The notes: generated from the letters alone by a model not told the origin. A stretch of 64,000 nt of DNA from Neomicrococcus aestuarii (GCF_014201135.1 NZ_JACHDR010000001.1:2294001-2358000); one strand, 5' to 3'; positions 40,811 through 51,313 are shown, counted from the first letter of the stretch. A program made the numbers and translations.

Positions 40811-41307
40811 AACGCCTCGACGCGCTCCTAGAACGATTTAGGCCAGAGATCCGCGCCGATCTCGCTCATGAGTACGGCGTGGATCTCTCATTGTTCTATC
40901 AGCGCCGCAGGTACGTGGCATTGCTGGATCTTATTGATCAGCTCCCGCGCACCTCGCGTTACTTCGAGGCGATGTCTAAGGATCCTGAGTTTATTCAGGC
41001 GCGTCTAGAGATTGAAGAATCTCGCACCGACGACGAAGAGGATAACACTCCAGAGTGGCATCCAAGCATCACAGAGTTTGGACTCACTGAGCAGCTACTT
41101 CGCGAGCTTCTGCACTCAATCCAAGAGGGCAACATGATCGCCATGCGTGCCGCTGGTGGCAAACCTCCGAAACCTAAGCCATTCCCAGCGCCATTCGATC
41201 CGCTCGCCGAAGCACGCGCCGAACGCGAGATTGAGCACGTTGCGGGACTCGCTGAGATGTTCGGCTTCAAGCGCTCTGACGTCACTCTAAAGCCGCCAAA
41301 AAACTAA
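40469..41307 (+). CDS. Tail assembly chaperone, -1 frameshift product (GT)
   Basis: At GGGAAAC (40801-40807) ribosomes can shift -1 and continue LERLDALLERFRPEIRADLA, HEYGVDLSLFYQRRRYVALL, DLIDQLPRTSRYFEAMSKDP to 41307. The -1 frame is open exactly from the slip site and makes sense there without any start codon, so a fusion of about 278 residues is far likelier than a gene starting at ATG 40879. Confidence 0.85.
40801..40807 (+). other. Programmed -1 ribosomal frameshift site GGGAAAC
   Basis: Zero frame reads CTG GGA AAC TAG, giving the canonical X-XXY-YYZ arrangement G-GGA-AAC. Located one codon before the stop of the first chaperone. Confidence 0.85.
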
Positions 41308-41325
41308 ATCCTTTTAGGGGGTCGC

Positions 41326-44300
41326 ATGCCTACTATCGGCGTTGCTGAGGTACTGATTCGACCGTCTTTCAAGGACTTCCAGAAGGAAGTTGGCAAGGTT
41401 GTTGACGGCACCTCTAAGGGCGGCAAGGAGTCCGGCAAGGGCTTCGGCTCTGGGTTTTCTGGTGCCGCTAAGGGTGCATTGCTTGGCGGCGCTGCGGCTG
41501 CGGCTGGCGGTTTCGCGCTTGCACTCACTAAGGGCTTCGGGCGCTTGCAGAGCCTAGAGAATGCACGCGCTAAACTCGCTGGCCTTGGTCATGATACTAA
41601 GACCGTTGAGACCATCATGAATGACGCGCTGAAGTCCGTAAAGGGTACCGCGTTTGGCATGGATGAAGCGGCCACGGTTGCGGCTTCGGCTGTGGCGTCT
41701 GGCGTGAAGCCTGGTAAGGATCTAGAGCGCACGCTCAAGCTTGTTGCGGATGCTTCCACTATTGCCGGCGTTCCCATGAATGAAATGGGCGCAATCTTCA
41801 ACAAGGTTGCGGGTACCGGCAAGATTCAGGGTGAAGTTCTCGCACAGCTTGGAGAGCGCGGCATTCCCATTCTCCAGCTCCTTGGAAAGTCGTTGGGCGA
41901 AACCCCTGAGTCAGTCCAGAAAATGGCATCAGAGGGAAAGATCGGCTTCGAGGATTTCCAAAAAGCTATGGAGCAGGGCATGGGTGGCGCTGCTCTCAAG
42001 TCTGGCGACACGTTGCAAGGTGCTTTCAATAACACGCTCGCGTCTATCGGTCGCGTTGGCGCAAACCTCCTAAGCAAGGTTTACCCGAAGTTCACGGAGT
42101 TCTTCAAGGGGCTACTCAAGCTTCTAGAGCCGGTAGAAGAGTGGGCTAAAAAGGCTGGCGAGGCTATCGGCAAGTTCTTTGACGAACAGCTCGTGCCATT
42201 CTTCGCGACGCTCTGGGATTGGCTCGGTAAGAATACGCCGCTCCTATGGTCTATCGCGGGCGCTGCGGCTGCATTCTTCACTGGGCTTCTTATTTACAAG
42301 ACGGTCACCGGAATTATCGGGTTCTTAGCCGCCGCTCGCGTCGCATTCCTGAAACTCAATGCGGCGATGCTCGCGAATCCGATCTTCATTGTGATTGGGC
42401 TTATCGCGCTCCTAGTTGGTGCTCTGGTGTATCTCTACCAGACCAATGAGGACGCCCGGAAGTTCATGGATGAAGCATGGGCTGGCATTCAAAAGGTCAT
42501 CAAGATCGCGTGGGAGCAGTTCATTCAGCCCGCACTCAAGGCTATTGGCGACTTCCTCGTGAACGTCCTAGCGCCCGCACTCGTTTGGTTCTGGCAGAAC
42601 GTCGTCGTACCTACATGGAATGGCATTTCTGCCGCCGTGAAGTGGGCCTGGGAGAATGTTATTCAGCCCGCGTTCCGTGCGATTGAAGGCTTTATAAACA
42701 ACGTCCTCGCTCCGGTCTTCAACTGGCTTTACCTGAACGTTATCAAGCCGGTATGGCAGGGTATCGTCGCTGCGGTAACCATCGCGTGGGGCATTCTGGA
42801 TACGATCTTCCGAACCATCGTATGGGTTGTGAAAAACGTTCTCTCACCAGCCTTTACATGGCTCTATGAGAACATCATCAAGCCGGTTTGGGACAAGGTC
42901 TCTAAGGTCATTACGGATGCGTGGGAGGACGTTATTCAGCCCGCATTGCGCGAGTTCGGTAACTTCTTCCGCGACGTTCTTGAGCCAGCGTTCAAAAAGG
43001 GCGTTGATGCGATCAAGAAGATCTGGAACAACGTTCAGCGCATTGCAGCGGCTCCGATCAACTTTGTTATTGGCACTGTCTACAATGACGGTCTCCGCGT
43101 TGCACTGAATAAGGTTCGCGAGATCGTTGGTGGCGACGCACTGCCACGGCTCGGATTGATTGACGTTCCCGCATATGCCACTGGTGGACAAATGCGCAAC
43201 GGCTGGAAGCTCGTGGGCGAAGAAGGCCCTGAGCTTATCCACACCGGCCCCGGCTATGTCTACACGGCGAACGAGACCAAGCGCATGTTGGCATCACAGC
43301 AACAAGCGCCAATGGATGCACTCGATACGCTCAACGGCGGACGCTCCAAGAATTCCCCACTGCCAATCGGCGGCTGGCTGGAAGAGCTTGGAAACTTCGG
43401 GCGCGACACGGTGCGCAATATCGGCAACGGTCTCGACTGGGTGCGTGGCGGTCTGGCGGATGTGGCGTCTATGCTACTGAATCCCGTCAAGGATGCAATC
43501 AAGACGCTCCTACCTGGAGAGAATGCTTTCCCGGATATTGCTCGCCGTGCTTCGACGGGCGCAATTGACGCGGCCATTTCGTGGATTCGCGGCAAGGATC
43601 AGATGACCGGTGATTTCGGTGGCGGCGCTGGCGGGTACTTCGGTTATGACGGCCCGCTTGGCAACTTCTACCGTCCTCGCGGTGTCATCACTTCGGGATT
43701 CGGCGCCTCTCGCGGACGTTACCCGCACGCCGGTATTGACTTTGCCTCGGCGGTCGGTACGCCATTCCGTGCAATGTACAACGGCATCGTTCGCAAGGCG
43801 GGCTGGAACATCGTTGCAGGGCGTACAGGTATTGGTCAGCTCATTGATCACGCGAACGGCATTTCCACCTACGTGGGCCACCTTTCAAAGGTTCTCGCGG
43901 GTGCAGGTTCTCGCGTCAAGGGCGGCCAGATCACGGCACTTACCGGCAACACGGGCAAGTCCACCGGCCCTCACGCTCACGTTGAAATGTGGAAGAACGG
44001 GCAGCCGTTCAACTGGGCTGGATACCTCCAGCGCGGGGGTGGCGGTCCCATCAAGGCGTTCGCTAATGGCGGGCGCGCTTCCGGGTGGTCTCTCGTGGGC
44101 GAGCAAGGCCCTGAGCTGGTGAATTTCAGCTCTCCTGGCAACGTGTTCACGGCTCGCGATTCGGCAGGCCTCACAGCGCTTCTAGGCGCTCTGAGCAATG
44201 CCAGCAACTCGCAGAGCTTCGACGCAATCAACGCGTCTCTCGCGGCATCGCGCACGCCGTCACGGATGGAACTGGTTCTTGAAAACGGCCAGCGCCTTTC

Positions 44301-44379
44301 CGGATATGTGCGCGAAGTTGCTGGAAGCCAACTAGACGAACTAGCGCGTGACGCTCGCAGGGTTGTCCGCGCACGATAA
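41326..44379 (+). CDS. Tape measure protein with M23 peptidase domain
   Basis: 1017 residues, sets tail length. The N-terminal tape-measure region (about 60-250, FGMDEAATVAASAVASGVKP, EVLAQLGERGIPILQLLGKS) is followed by hydrophobic segments (about 300-370), a Trp-rich repeat region (WNGISAAVKWAWENVIQPAF and variants), then an M23/LytM domain about 780-905 with HAGIDFA (His802, Asp806) and GPHAHVEMW (His884, His886). The peptidase could cut peptidoglycan during DNA entry. Confidence 0.92.
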   Translation: MPTIGVAEVLIRPSFKDFQKEVGKVVDGTSKGGKESGKGFGSGFSGAAKGALLGGAAAAAGGFALALTKGFGRLQSLENARAKLAGLGHDTKTVETIMNDALKSVKGTAFGMDEAATVAASAVASGVKPGKDLERTLKLVADASTIAGVPMNEMGAIFNKVAGTGKIQGEVLAQLGERGIPILQLLGKSLGETPESVQKMASEGKIGFEDFQKAMEQGMGGAALKSGDTLQGAFNNTLASIGRVGANLLSKVYPKFTEFFKGLLKLLEPVEEWAKKAGEAIGKFFDEQLVPFFATLWDWLGKNTPLLWSIAGAAAAFFTGLLIYKTVTGIIGFLAAARVAFLKLNAAMLANPIFIVIGLIALLVGALVYLYQTNEDARKFMDEAWAGIQKVIKIAWEQFIQPALKAIGDFLVNVLAPALVWFWQNVVVPTWNGISAAVKWAWENVIQPAFRAIEGFINNVLAPVFNWLYLNVIKPVWQGIVAAVTIAWGILDTIFRTIVWVVKNVLSPAFTWLYENIIKPVWDKVSKVITDAWEDVIQPALREFGNFFRDVLEPAFKKGVDAIKKIWNNVQRIAAAPINFVIGTVYNDGLRVALNKVREIVGGDALPRLGLIDVPAYATGGQMRNGWKLVGEEGPELIHTGPGYVYTANETKRMLASQQQAPMDALDTLNGGRSKNSPLPIGGWLEELGNFGRDTVRNIGNGLDWVRGGLADVASMLLNPVKDAIKTLLPGENAFPDIARRASTGAIDAAISWIRGKDQMTGDFGGGAGGYFGYDGPLGNFYRPRGVITSGFGASRGRYPHAGIDFASAVGTPFRAMYNGIVRKAGWNIVAGRTGIGQLIDHANGISTYVGHLSKVLAGAGSRVKGGQITALTGNTGKSTGPHAHVEMWKNGQPFNWAGYLQRGGGGPIKAFANGGRASGWSLVGEQGPELVNFSSPGNVFTARDSAGLTALLGALSNASNSQSFDAINASLAASRTPSRMELVLENGQRLSGYVREVAGSQLDELARDARRVVRAR

Positions 44380-44388
44380 GGAGCTATC

Positions 44389-46662
44389 TTGGCTATCACT
44401 TGGGGCGCATCTAAGACTGGCGGTTCTAACGGTATTCGGCTGGGCTACGAGTTTACTCAAAGCCCAGCCACCGTTGGAACCGGCACATCTTCGGTTACGG
44501 TTACGCTCAAGCTGTACATCTGGACGATGGGCGCAATCTCTGATTCGTCTAACTCGCTCACGGTAAGCGGCGATTTCTCATTCTCCGGTAGCGTCTCAGT
44601 TTCCACGTCATCGGGTTCATCGTGGTCTACGTCTAATCAGCAGCTCATCAAGACGATCAACCGTACTTTCTCGCCACTATATGGCGGTGCGGTTACGTCT
44701 AGCTTCTCCGGCTCGCTGAGTGGCATTGAAGCGGTGGGCGGATCCGTCACGGCTACGGCTTCGGGTTCTACGACGACGGCCAAGCGGCCACCATACGCAC
44801 CGGACGCGCCAACTGCTGTAACTGTAGCTCGCACGGATTCGACGCGGCACACGGTCTCGTGGACGCGCACGAATGCCACGGATCCCACGAAGATCTATGA
44901 CACGCAAACGATCCAGCGCGCGGACGTTCTAGGCTCCGGCTCATACGTCACGATCTCCACGCTTGCGGGTTCATCGTCGTCATTCGTGGACACGTCTACG
45001 GTCTCGAATAAGAAATACCGTTACCGTGTCCGCGCCAACAATGACAGCGGTTCTTCGGCGTGGGCTTACTCGCCCACCTTTTACACCGCGCCAATCTCGC
45101 CAACCGATGTCAAGGCCGCGAAGTCTGGCGGCGACATTACCGTTTCGTGGACTCGACGCGCACATATTGAAGCGCGCTACGAGGTCGAGGACTGGGCGAA
45201 CGGTGTTGCGACAACGCCAACGATTCTCACGGCGGCAAACGCGGCATCTACTGTCGCAACGTCGCCGGATCCAGCTAAGACGCACGCTTACCAGGTGCGC
45301 GCTTTCGTGGACGATGCAACCTTTGGGCGACTCTATTCTGTCTATTCGGCGCGATCGGCGACCGTGCAACTTATGGCACCACCGAACGCGCCAACGAATC
45401 TCGCACCAAGTGGCAATGCTGCGGACGGCGCAAAGGCGATCACGCTCTCATGGCGTCACAATCCCGTTGATACGACCGCGCAAACGTACTACTCGCTACG
45501 TCACCGCGCCGTGGGTGCTTCGACGTGGACAACGGTTGCCAAGACGGCAAGCCCTACACAGTCCTACGCGCTCACGGCTGGAACCTACGCGAACGGCACT
45601 AGCTTTGAGTGGCAGGTTCAAACGTGGGGTGATCATGCTACCGGCTCCGAGTGGAGCGCGGTTGCTGTTGTGCCACTGTCTGCAACTCCTATTGCGACGA
45701 TCCTTAGCCCTGAAACGGTTCTAGGATCCAAGTTGACCGCTCAATGGGCTTATGCGGATCCAGAGTCAACGAATCAGTCAGCTTACCGTGTCACGCTCAT
45801 TCAGTCTGGGCAGACTCTCGAAACATATACCGGATCAGGTTCGGCATCTTCGCGAGCGCTTGCAACGCGACTCGATAATGGTGGAACTTATACGCTCAAA
45901 GTTGCCGTTCGTGACGGGGCGGGGTTGTGGTCTGCGGATACTTCGCAGGTGTTCACGGTCTCCTATGCGCCGCCGCCATCTGCCACAGCTACGGCGATCT
46001 ATGACACTTCCACAGGTGCGGCGGTTGTCGAGGTCACCATTCCCGGCCCCGGGTCTGGCGAAGTGGACGCGGTTACGTGGCACCTAGAGCGGCATACCGG
46101 CGCGGGCGATTGGGTTGCGGTCACTAACTCAATCTCGGTTACTCCAGGTCTTTCCGAGTCCGTTGTTGACCCACTCCCGGCCGTGAATGCCCTCAATCGG
46201 TACCGGGTGATCACGACCTCCGAGCTTCCATCCACGGCCACATCGGCAGAAGTTATCCTCGACACGTCCAAGCATCGGGGTTTCGTATACGTCAACGCGG
46301 GTCCCGGATTCTCGCAAGTGATCAAGTTTGCTGATTTCGCCACGGCTTCGGTCAACGCGACACGCGAGCGGGTATTCAATAACTTTGCAGGGCGCTCGTA
46401 TCCAGTAGCTACTACCGGCGAGACGCGCGACAAGACCGTGAGCGTTTCGGGGCGACTAGGGGATAACTCTTCTACGCCGTCCGAGGTTGAAGCGCTCATG
46501 GATCTCGCGGGAACCTTCTGCGTGCGCGCTCCTTATATGAAGCAAGGCGCGGGTGGAAACGTTCGCGAGTTTGTGCAGCCCAACTCTGGGACTGCACTGG
46601 AATTTGAGCGCATCAAGGGCACTGTCTCACTGAGCTTCCGAAAGGTGGATTTCATTGAGTAG
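44389..46662 (+). CDS. Distal tail protein with fibronectin-III repeats
   Basis: 757 residues, TTG start with AAGGAG 6 bases upstream. A beta-sandwich N-terminus is followed by several FN3 domains (PDAPTAVTVARTDSTRHTVS, NKKYRYRVRANNDSGSSAWA; PPNAPTNLAPSGNAADGAKA), about 130-560, then a distal-tail-like C-terminal part (RGFVYVNAGPGFSQVIKFAD). FN3 domains on tails bind cell-wall sugars weakly. Confidence 0.82.
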   Translation: MAITWGASKTGGSNGIRLGYEFTQSPATVGTGTSSVTVTLKLYIWTMGAISDSSNSLTVSGDFSFSGSVSVSTSSGSSWSTSNQQLIKTINRTFSPLYGGAVTSSFSGSLSGIEAVGGSVTATASGSTTTAKRPPYAPDAPTAVTVARTDSTRHTVSWTRTNATDPTKIYDTQTIQRADVLGSGSYVTISTLAGSSSSFVDTSTVSNKKYRYRVRANNDSGSSAWAYSPTFYTAPISPTDVKAAKSGGDITVSWTRRAHIEARYEVEDWANGVATTPTILTAANAASTVATSPDPAKTHAYQVRAFVDDATFGRLYSVYSARSATVQLMAPPNAPTNLAPSGNAADGAKAITLSWRHNPVDTTAQTYYSLRHRAVGASTWTTVAKTASPTQSYALTAGTYANGTSFEWQVQTWGDHATGSEWSAVAVVPLSATPIATILSPETVLGSKLTAQWAYADPESTNQSAYRVTLIQSGQTLETYTGSGSASSRALATRLDNGGTYTLKVAVRDGAGLWSADTSQVFTVSYAPPPSATATAIYDTSTGAAVVEVTIPGPGSGEVDAVTWHLERHTGAGDWVAVTNSISVTPGLSESVVDPLPAVNALNRYRVITTSELPSTATSAEVILDTSKHRGFVYVNAGPGFSQVIKFADFATASVNATRERVFNNFAGRSYPVATTGETRDKTVSVSGRLGDNSSTPSEVEALMDLAGTFCVRAPYMKQGAGGNVREFVQPNSGTALEFERIKGTVSLSFRKVDFIE

Positions 46663-47752
46663 CGTCATATTTTCGGATCTCATTGACCCTCGGACTTATG
46701 ACGCACTCACTGACCGCCACGAAGAGTATTGGACGTATCAGCGGCTCGACCGAAACCTAAACCTCATCGAGGAAGTGGATGGGGTTGATGCGTGTTCGGT
46801 CGAGCTGAACTTCAATTCGGATGTGCGCGGCTCCGGCTCATTCTCCTACCTTGGCTCAATTGACTGGCGCAAGGGCAACTTGATTCGTCCGGTCTATACG
46901 GTCAAGGCTGGGGATTCTGTCGCGTCGTGGCCGCTGGGTGTTTACGTTCCCATGTCGCCGCAACGCAAGCATGGTGCTACGGGTTCGCCGTGGGAATTTC
47001 AGATGTACGACCGCATGATGCTGTTGCGGGATATCAAGATGAGCAACACCTACACGGCGGCAAAGGGCATCAACGCCATTGGTCGAGTGAAGTACTTACT
47101 CACATTCTGGGGCTTACCTCAATATGTGATTGACGACTCCGATGAAGTATTGCGCACGGCAATTACATGGGAACCAGGAACAACGGTTCTTCGTATCGTG
47201 AACGATCTACTCGCTGCCGTGAATTACTTTTCGATCTACGCGGACGGCAACGGCTATTTCCGGTCACAGCCATATCAGCGGCCACAGGATCGAGCGGTTG
47301 AGTTCGGATTCGTTGACGACGAAAAGGGCATCTACGCGCCGGAGTTCACTGAGGACTATGACGATTACGCAGTGCCTAACCGTGTTGTGGTCGTCTCAGA
47401 GGGTGACAGTGACGCTCCAGCAATTCGCGGATTCGCGCAAGACAATGACCCTAACTCGCCGTTCTCCACGGTGACAACGGGGCGCATCCTCACAGCAGAG
47501 CCCGAGAGCGTAGAGCTTACATCTGAGGCTGTCGCAATGGCCTACGCGAAACGGCGACTTGGTGAGCTGCAACAGATCACTTCCGGCTTCGATATTGAGC
47601 ACGCGCCGATCCCACTAGTTGGCGGCGATGTGGTCACGTTCGCCAACTCGACTAGTGATATTTCAATTCGCGCCGTAGTGCAAAAGGTGTCCTACTCTTC
47701 GGAGCTTGGCGCACTGTGCAGCACGACTCTTCGGGAGGTTGTCGGTGCGTAA
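46655..47752 (+). CDS. Tail tip/minor tail protein
   Basis: 365 residues, TTG start overlapping the previous gene. VELNFNSDVRGSGSFSYLGS, NAIGRVKYLLTFWGLPQYVI, DYDDYAVPNRVVVVSEGDSD, SEAVAMAYAKRRLGELQQIT is the gp27/Gp37-like hub pattern of actinobacterial siphophages. It probably forms the tail-tip hub. Confidence 0.82.
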   Translation: MSSVIFSDLIDPRTYDALTDRHEEYWTYQRLDRNLNLIEEVDGVDACSVELNFNSDVRGSGSFSYLGSIDWRKGNLIRPVYTVKAGDSVASWPLGVYVPMSPQRKHGATGSPWEFQMYDRMMLLRDIKMSNTYTAAKGINAIGRVKYLLTFWGLPQYVIDDSDEVLRTAITWEPGTTVLRIVNDLLAAVNYFSIYADGNGYFRSQPYQRPQDRAVEFGFVDDEKGIYAPEFTEDYDDYAVPNRVVVVSEGDSDAPAIRGFAQDNDPNSPFSTVTTGRILTAEPESVELTSEAVAMAYAKRRLGELQQITSGFDIEHAPIPLVGGDVVTFANSTSDISIRAVVQKVSYSSELGALCSTTLREVVGA

Positions 47753-48245
47753 TCCACTAGCTGACATTATGCCCGCAACGTCGAGCGCTTCGGATTCATG
47801 GATTGAAGCAACCGTCACGCAGGTGTCGCCGCTCAAGGTGCATCTCATTACGGATGACGATCCATCGGACGCGGAACCTATCGCACTCAATGACATGCCA
47901 CTTGCGGCAGGTGATCGAGTGTGGGTGCAGATTCGCAACCGCCGCTTGTTCATTATCGGCCTCATCACGCCGCGTGAGACTTCCGGAACAATCGCGGGGC
48001 CAGCGCTCACATGGGCGTCTACCTACTCACCGGCATACGTGGCAACGGCGAACGTCTCGACGCCCTACGCACCACCAGAGGGCTACGGCTTCCAGGTTTA
48101 CACCACCCAAACATCTGGATGGGTGTGGGTCTCGGTTGCCGCGCAAACAGAGTCAACCGTCACGCTTCGAGTCTTTACCTACGACACAACAACGCCGCCT
48201 AGTGACCTCATCGTCACGCTCGGCTGGCGATTGGTACGAATCTAA
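47745..48245 (+). CDS. Minor tail/baseplate protein
   Basis: 166 residues from GTG after GGGAGG. An OB-like segment IEATVTQVSPLKVHLITDDD, GDRVWVQIRNRRLFIIGLIT is followed by a beta-rich C-terminal domain (YGFQVYTTQTSGWVWVSVAA). Small OB proteins like this extend the tail-tip hub. Inferred from fold and position. Confidence 0.7.
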   Translation: MRNPLADIMPATSSASDSWIEATVTQVSPLKVHLITDDDPSDAEPIALNDMPLAAGDRVWVQIRNRRLFIIGLITPRETSGTIAGPALTWASTYSPAYVATANVSTPYAPPEGYGFQVYTTQTSGWVWVSVAAQTESTVTLRVFTYDTTTPPSDLIVTLGWRLVRI

Positions 48246-48257
48246 ATAAGGGGAGTT

Positions 48258-48662
48258 GTGGCATATAACCATTACGCAGAACTAGTAGTGGCGGACTCCA
48301 CTACCGGGCGGCCACTCGCGAATCAGGTTGTGAAACTGCTTGACTTCGAGACTGGCGCAGAAGTTGACGCATATCGCGACGACGTAGCAACACTCCTTGT
48401 CTCCGGCGCAAACGGTCTAGTGACACCATTTCAGACGTTAGACGCCACTCGCCGCGTGAAGATGATCGTCGGTGGCGTGGAGTACTCGCGCTGGTGTGAC
48501 GAAATGATCCTCCAAGTCGGCAATGCTGTGGATGAACTCGAACGGCTGACGGTCACAAATCTCGCCATTGATACAGACGGCACCCCTTATATCAGCATTG
48601 GGTCAACTGGCGCTCGCATCCTCATTGACACAGATGGGACGCCCTACTTTGAACAGGTTTAG
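48258..48662 (+). CDS. Tail fibre/upper baseplate protein
   Basis: 134 residues, GTG after GGGGAG. A carboxypeptidase-regulatory-like beta domain (TTGRPLANQVVKLLDFETGA) followed by a repeat NLAIDTDGTPYISIGSTGAR / ILIDTDGTPYFEQV. Not recognised beyond likely structural role. Confidence 0.62.
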   Translation: MAYNHYAELVVADSTTGRPLANQVVKLLDFETGAEVDAYRDDVATLLVSGANGLVTPFQTLDATRRVKMIVGGVEYSRWCDEMILQVGNAVDELERLTVTNLAIDTDGTPYISIGSTGARILIDTDGTPYFEQV

Positions 48663-48712
48663 CGCAATGGAACACAAAAACTTTATCGGCCTTTTCGAGC
48701 TAGGAGCCTAGT

Positions 48713-49903
48713 ATGCAAACACCTGATAAGCGACTGGTCACGGAAGAGAAACTGGCGGCTGAGCTTGCTGCGTTCGAGCCAGCAACGGGCGGTGGCATCG
48801 AGCAGGTTTCCGGCACGGTCACTCTTGACTCGACGGGTGATCCAATCCGCGAGTTCTATACGACCGGCGCGACGACGTTTACGGCCAACGGTACGGACAC
48901 GCTGATCAGCAGTTATACGGCTGTTGTGTGGCGGCGTACTGGCGCGGGTTCGTGGGGTTACCAGATTGTGCCGGAGTCTTGGACGACTCCAGCTGCTACG
49001 CCGGATACGACGGCACCTGTTGCGGGTACGTTGGCGGTGGATACGACTGGTACTACTGCGACGCTTACTGTTACGGGGGCGTCTGATGATCGTGGGGCGG
49101 TGTTGTATGCCTTCTCTAAGGATGGTGGCACCACGTACACGGGTCTTCAGTCTGACCCCACGTATACGTTCACGGGGCTTGCTCCGTTGACTTCGTACAC
49201 GTGGCGGCATCGTGTTTCGGACGGGACTAATCTGACCCTAGGTGCGCCGGTTACGAAGGCGACTCCTGAGTATGTTCCTTCGGGTGCTTACGATGACGCC
49301 GTTCTCGCTGATGCGCCTCTATATTATTGGCCACTGGATGATGCGGCTGGCTCCGCTTCGGTGCGTAATCTTGGGTCTGGTTCGCAGGGCACGCAAACGC
49401 TCACGGGTGTCACTCTCGGTGCGGCTGGTATTGGTGATGGAGCAACATCTGCGTCTTTCGCGGGCACTTCCACGAGCAACAAGATTGCACTTACCGGTCT
49501 CGCCGCACCCGCTATGACGGCATCGAGCATGGAGATGATCATCTCTATTGGTAGTGGCGGCCAGAGCATTCCCATCTTGGCACAGCTCACCGGATCGTGG
49601 AATATAAAGCGGTATCAAGGGTTCACTTACCAGTCGGGCTCAACGGGGTACGTCTCTTCTGGAAGTTTGCCCGGCGGAAGATCCCATATCGCGGCAGTGT
49701 GGACGGGAACTGAAGCCGTCTTCTATGTGAACGGCGCAGAAGTTGCTCGCAAAGCGTATACGTCAACCCATAATGCATTTACCGGCGTGGGTGGCGAAAT
49801 CGGTGGCGGGTTCGCTGGTCGGATTGCTGGCGTAGCGACATACACAACGGCGCTCGCTCCCGCTCGGGTGCTCGCCCACGCGCAGGCGGCAGGTCTGGCA
49901 TGA
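48713..49903 (+). CDS. Tail protein with FN3 and LamG-like lectin domain
   Basis: 396 residues. N-terminal PDKRLVTEEKLAAELAAFEP, one FN3-like domain (PDTTAPVAGTLAVDTTGTTA... LAPLTSYTWRHRVSDG, about 100-185), and a concanavalin-A/LamG-like lectin domain (YYWPLDDAAGSASVRNLGSG ... AEVARKAYTS ... ALAPARVLAHAQAAG, about 200-396). The lectin makes it the likeliest receptor-binding protein. The stop overlaps the next gene's start. Confidence 0.75.
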   Translation: MQTPDKRLVTEEKLAAELAAFEPATGGGIEQVSGTVTLDSTGDPIREFYTTGATTFTANGTDTLISSYTAVVWRRTGAGSWGYQIVPESWTTPAATPDTTAPVAGTLAVDTTGTTATLTVTGASDDRGAVLYAFSKDGGTTYTGLQSDPTYTFTGLAPLTSYTWRHRVSDGTNLTLGAPVTKATPEYVPSGAYDDAVLADAPLYYWPLDDAAGSASVRNLGSGSQGTQTLTGVTLGAAGIGDGATSASFAGTSTSNKIALTGLAAPAMTASSMEMIISIGSGGQSIPILAQLTGSWNIKRYQGFTYQSGSTGYVSSGSLPGGRSHIAAVWTGTEAVFYVNGAEVARKAYTSTHNAFTGVGGEIGGGFAGRIAGVATYTTALAPARVLAHAQAAGLA

Positions 49904-50332
49904 GCCTACTAGCTATTTTGACCGCGTCGGGATTGACGCCCCCCAACTCAGCGCCGGAGGTGTTGGAGCAGCCCCTTCGCTTGCTGTCGCTTGCGCAGAC
50001 TGTGGATGCGCCCGTAGTTGAACGAACGGCGACTATTGCACCACTGGCCGGCCCCGCTCTAACGTCAGGCGGATATACCGTGCCAACTGCAAGCCTTCGA
50101 CTGATCGGCTCCACTTCCGGGGGTGACCGGGGAGGCGTAGAGGCTCATTCGTGGGAGTGGCAGACGAACGCCTCGGAGGTGACGCTTCGTCTGCAACTAA
50201 GCGGGTTCACTACGCCTGCTGTGCAGGTGTTTGTGGACGACGAGCCAACTGCTCACCCGTATATTCGTATTACGGAAAACTCTCAGATGCAGATCCCGTT
50301 GGGGGCGCACGGTACGTGAACCGTCCCGGGAA

Positions 50333-51313
50333 TCATGCCGCTTGTTTGTTGGCGGCGTCGTCGGGTAACGAGCTGGTTTGTAGATCATAATATGTCTGCT
50401 CGTATTCCTCTGGCGTTTGGTGGTCCAGGGCGGAATGCAGGCGTTCGTTGTTGTACCAGTGGACCCACTCGAAGACGATTTCCATGACGTCGGTTTCGGT
50501 CTTCAACGCCCCGCTGCGGAACGGTGAATCCTTCGCAACGGCCTCGTTCTTGAACAACCCCATCACGGTCTCGGCTGCTGCGTTGTCATAGGCGTCACCA
50601 ACGCTGCCAATGGACGGTTGTAGGCCCTCCAAGGCCAGGGTGTCGGTGTACCGGATCGAGGTGTACTGGCTTCCGGCATCGCTGTGGTGAATTAGTCCCG
50701 TCGGTGCCGGGCGGCCGGTGTGTTCGCGCCGCCACAAGGCCATCCGCAGGCAGTGTTCGACAAACGCGGTGTCCTTGACGGTTGAAGTTTCCCAGCCGAG
50801 GATCGCCCGGGAATACAGGTCGATGACCAGGGCAACGTAGACGAATCCGGAGTAGACCGGGACGTACGTAAAATCAGTGACCCAGATCTGGTTCGGAGCC
50901 GCGGCGGTGAAGTCCCGGTTCACCAGGTCCCCGGCACGGCGGCCGTCCTTGCCGGGGATGGTGGTGCGGGTCTTGCGGCCTCTGACGAGCCCGTTCATGC
51001 CTTCTTCGCGCATGAGCCGGTCCACGGTGTGTTTGGAGGCTTCCGGGAAGCCGTTACGGCGCAGCCACTGTGTCATTTTCCGCCGTCCGTAGATGATCTC
51101 GGGACGGGGGCGTCCCTTCGCGTCGGGGACTTTCACAGCACGAAGTGCATCGGTGAGGCGGGCGTCTTCGATGGTGCGCAGGGCTGGAAGGCGTTTCTTC
51201 CACGCCCGGTAGGTTCGTGCGGCGACCCGCACGCCCTGCTCCCGCAGGACGGCACAGATCGACTCGACCGCGTAACCTTCAGCGCGCATTTCGTCGATGA
51301 ATCGACAGATCAA
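50333..51313 (-). CDS. IS3 OrfB, DDE transposase subunit
   Basis: 326 residues from TTG 51313. HTH_21-type N-terminus (EGYAVESICAVLREQGVRVA), then the integrase core: Asp in WVTDFTYVPVYSGFVYVALV, Asp in IHHSDAGSQYTS, Glu in DNAAAETVMGLFKNE. The start codon overlaps the orfA stop (TTGA); the usual route in this family is a -1 frameshift giving OrfAB. Confidence 0.92.
   Translation of the reverse strand: MICRFIDEMRAEGYAVESICAVLREQGVRVAARTYRAWKKRLPALRTIEDARLTDALRAVKVPDAKGRPRPEIIYGRRKMTQWLRRNGFPEASKHTVDRLMREEGMNGLVRGRKTRTTIPGKDGRRAGDLVNRDFTAAAPNQIWVTDFTYVPVYSGFVYVALVIDLYSRAILGWETSTVKDTAFVEHCLRMALWRREHTGRPAPTGLIHHSDAGSQYTSIRYTDTLALEGLQPSIGSVGDAYDNAAAETVMGLFKNEAVAKDSPFRSGALKTETDVMEIVFEWVHWYNNERLHSALDHQTPEEYEQTYYDLQTSSLPDDAANKQAA

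Noticed and set aside
40879-41307. Separate gene starting at ATG 40879
   Set aside because: Coding character extends upstream to the GGGAAAC slip site and there is no ribosome site, so it is the frameshift extension.
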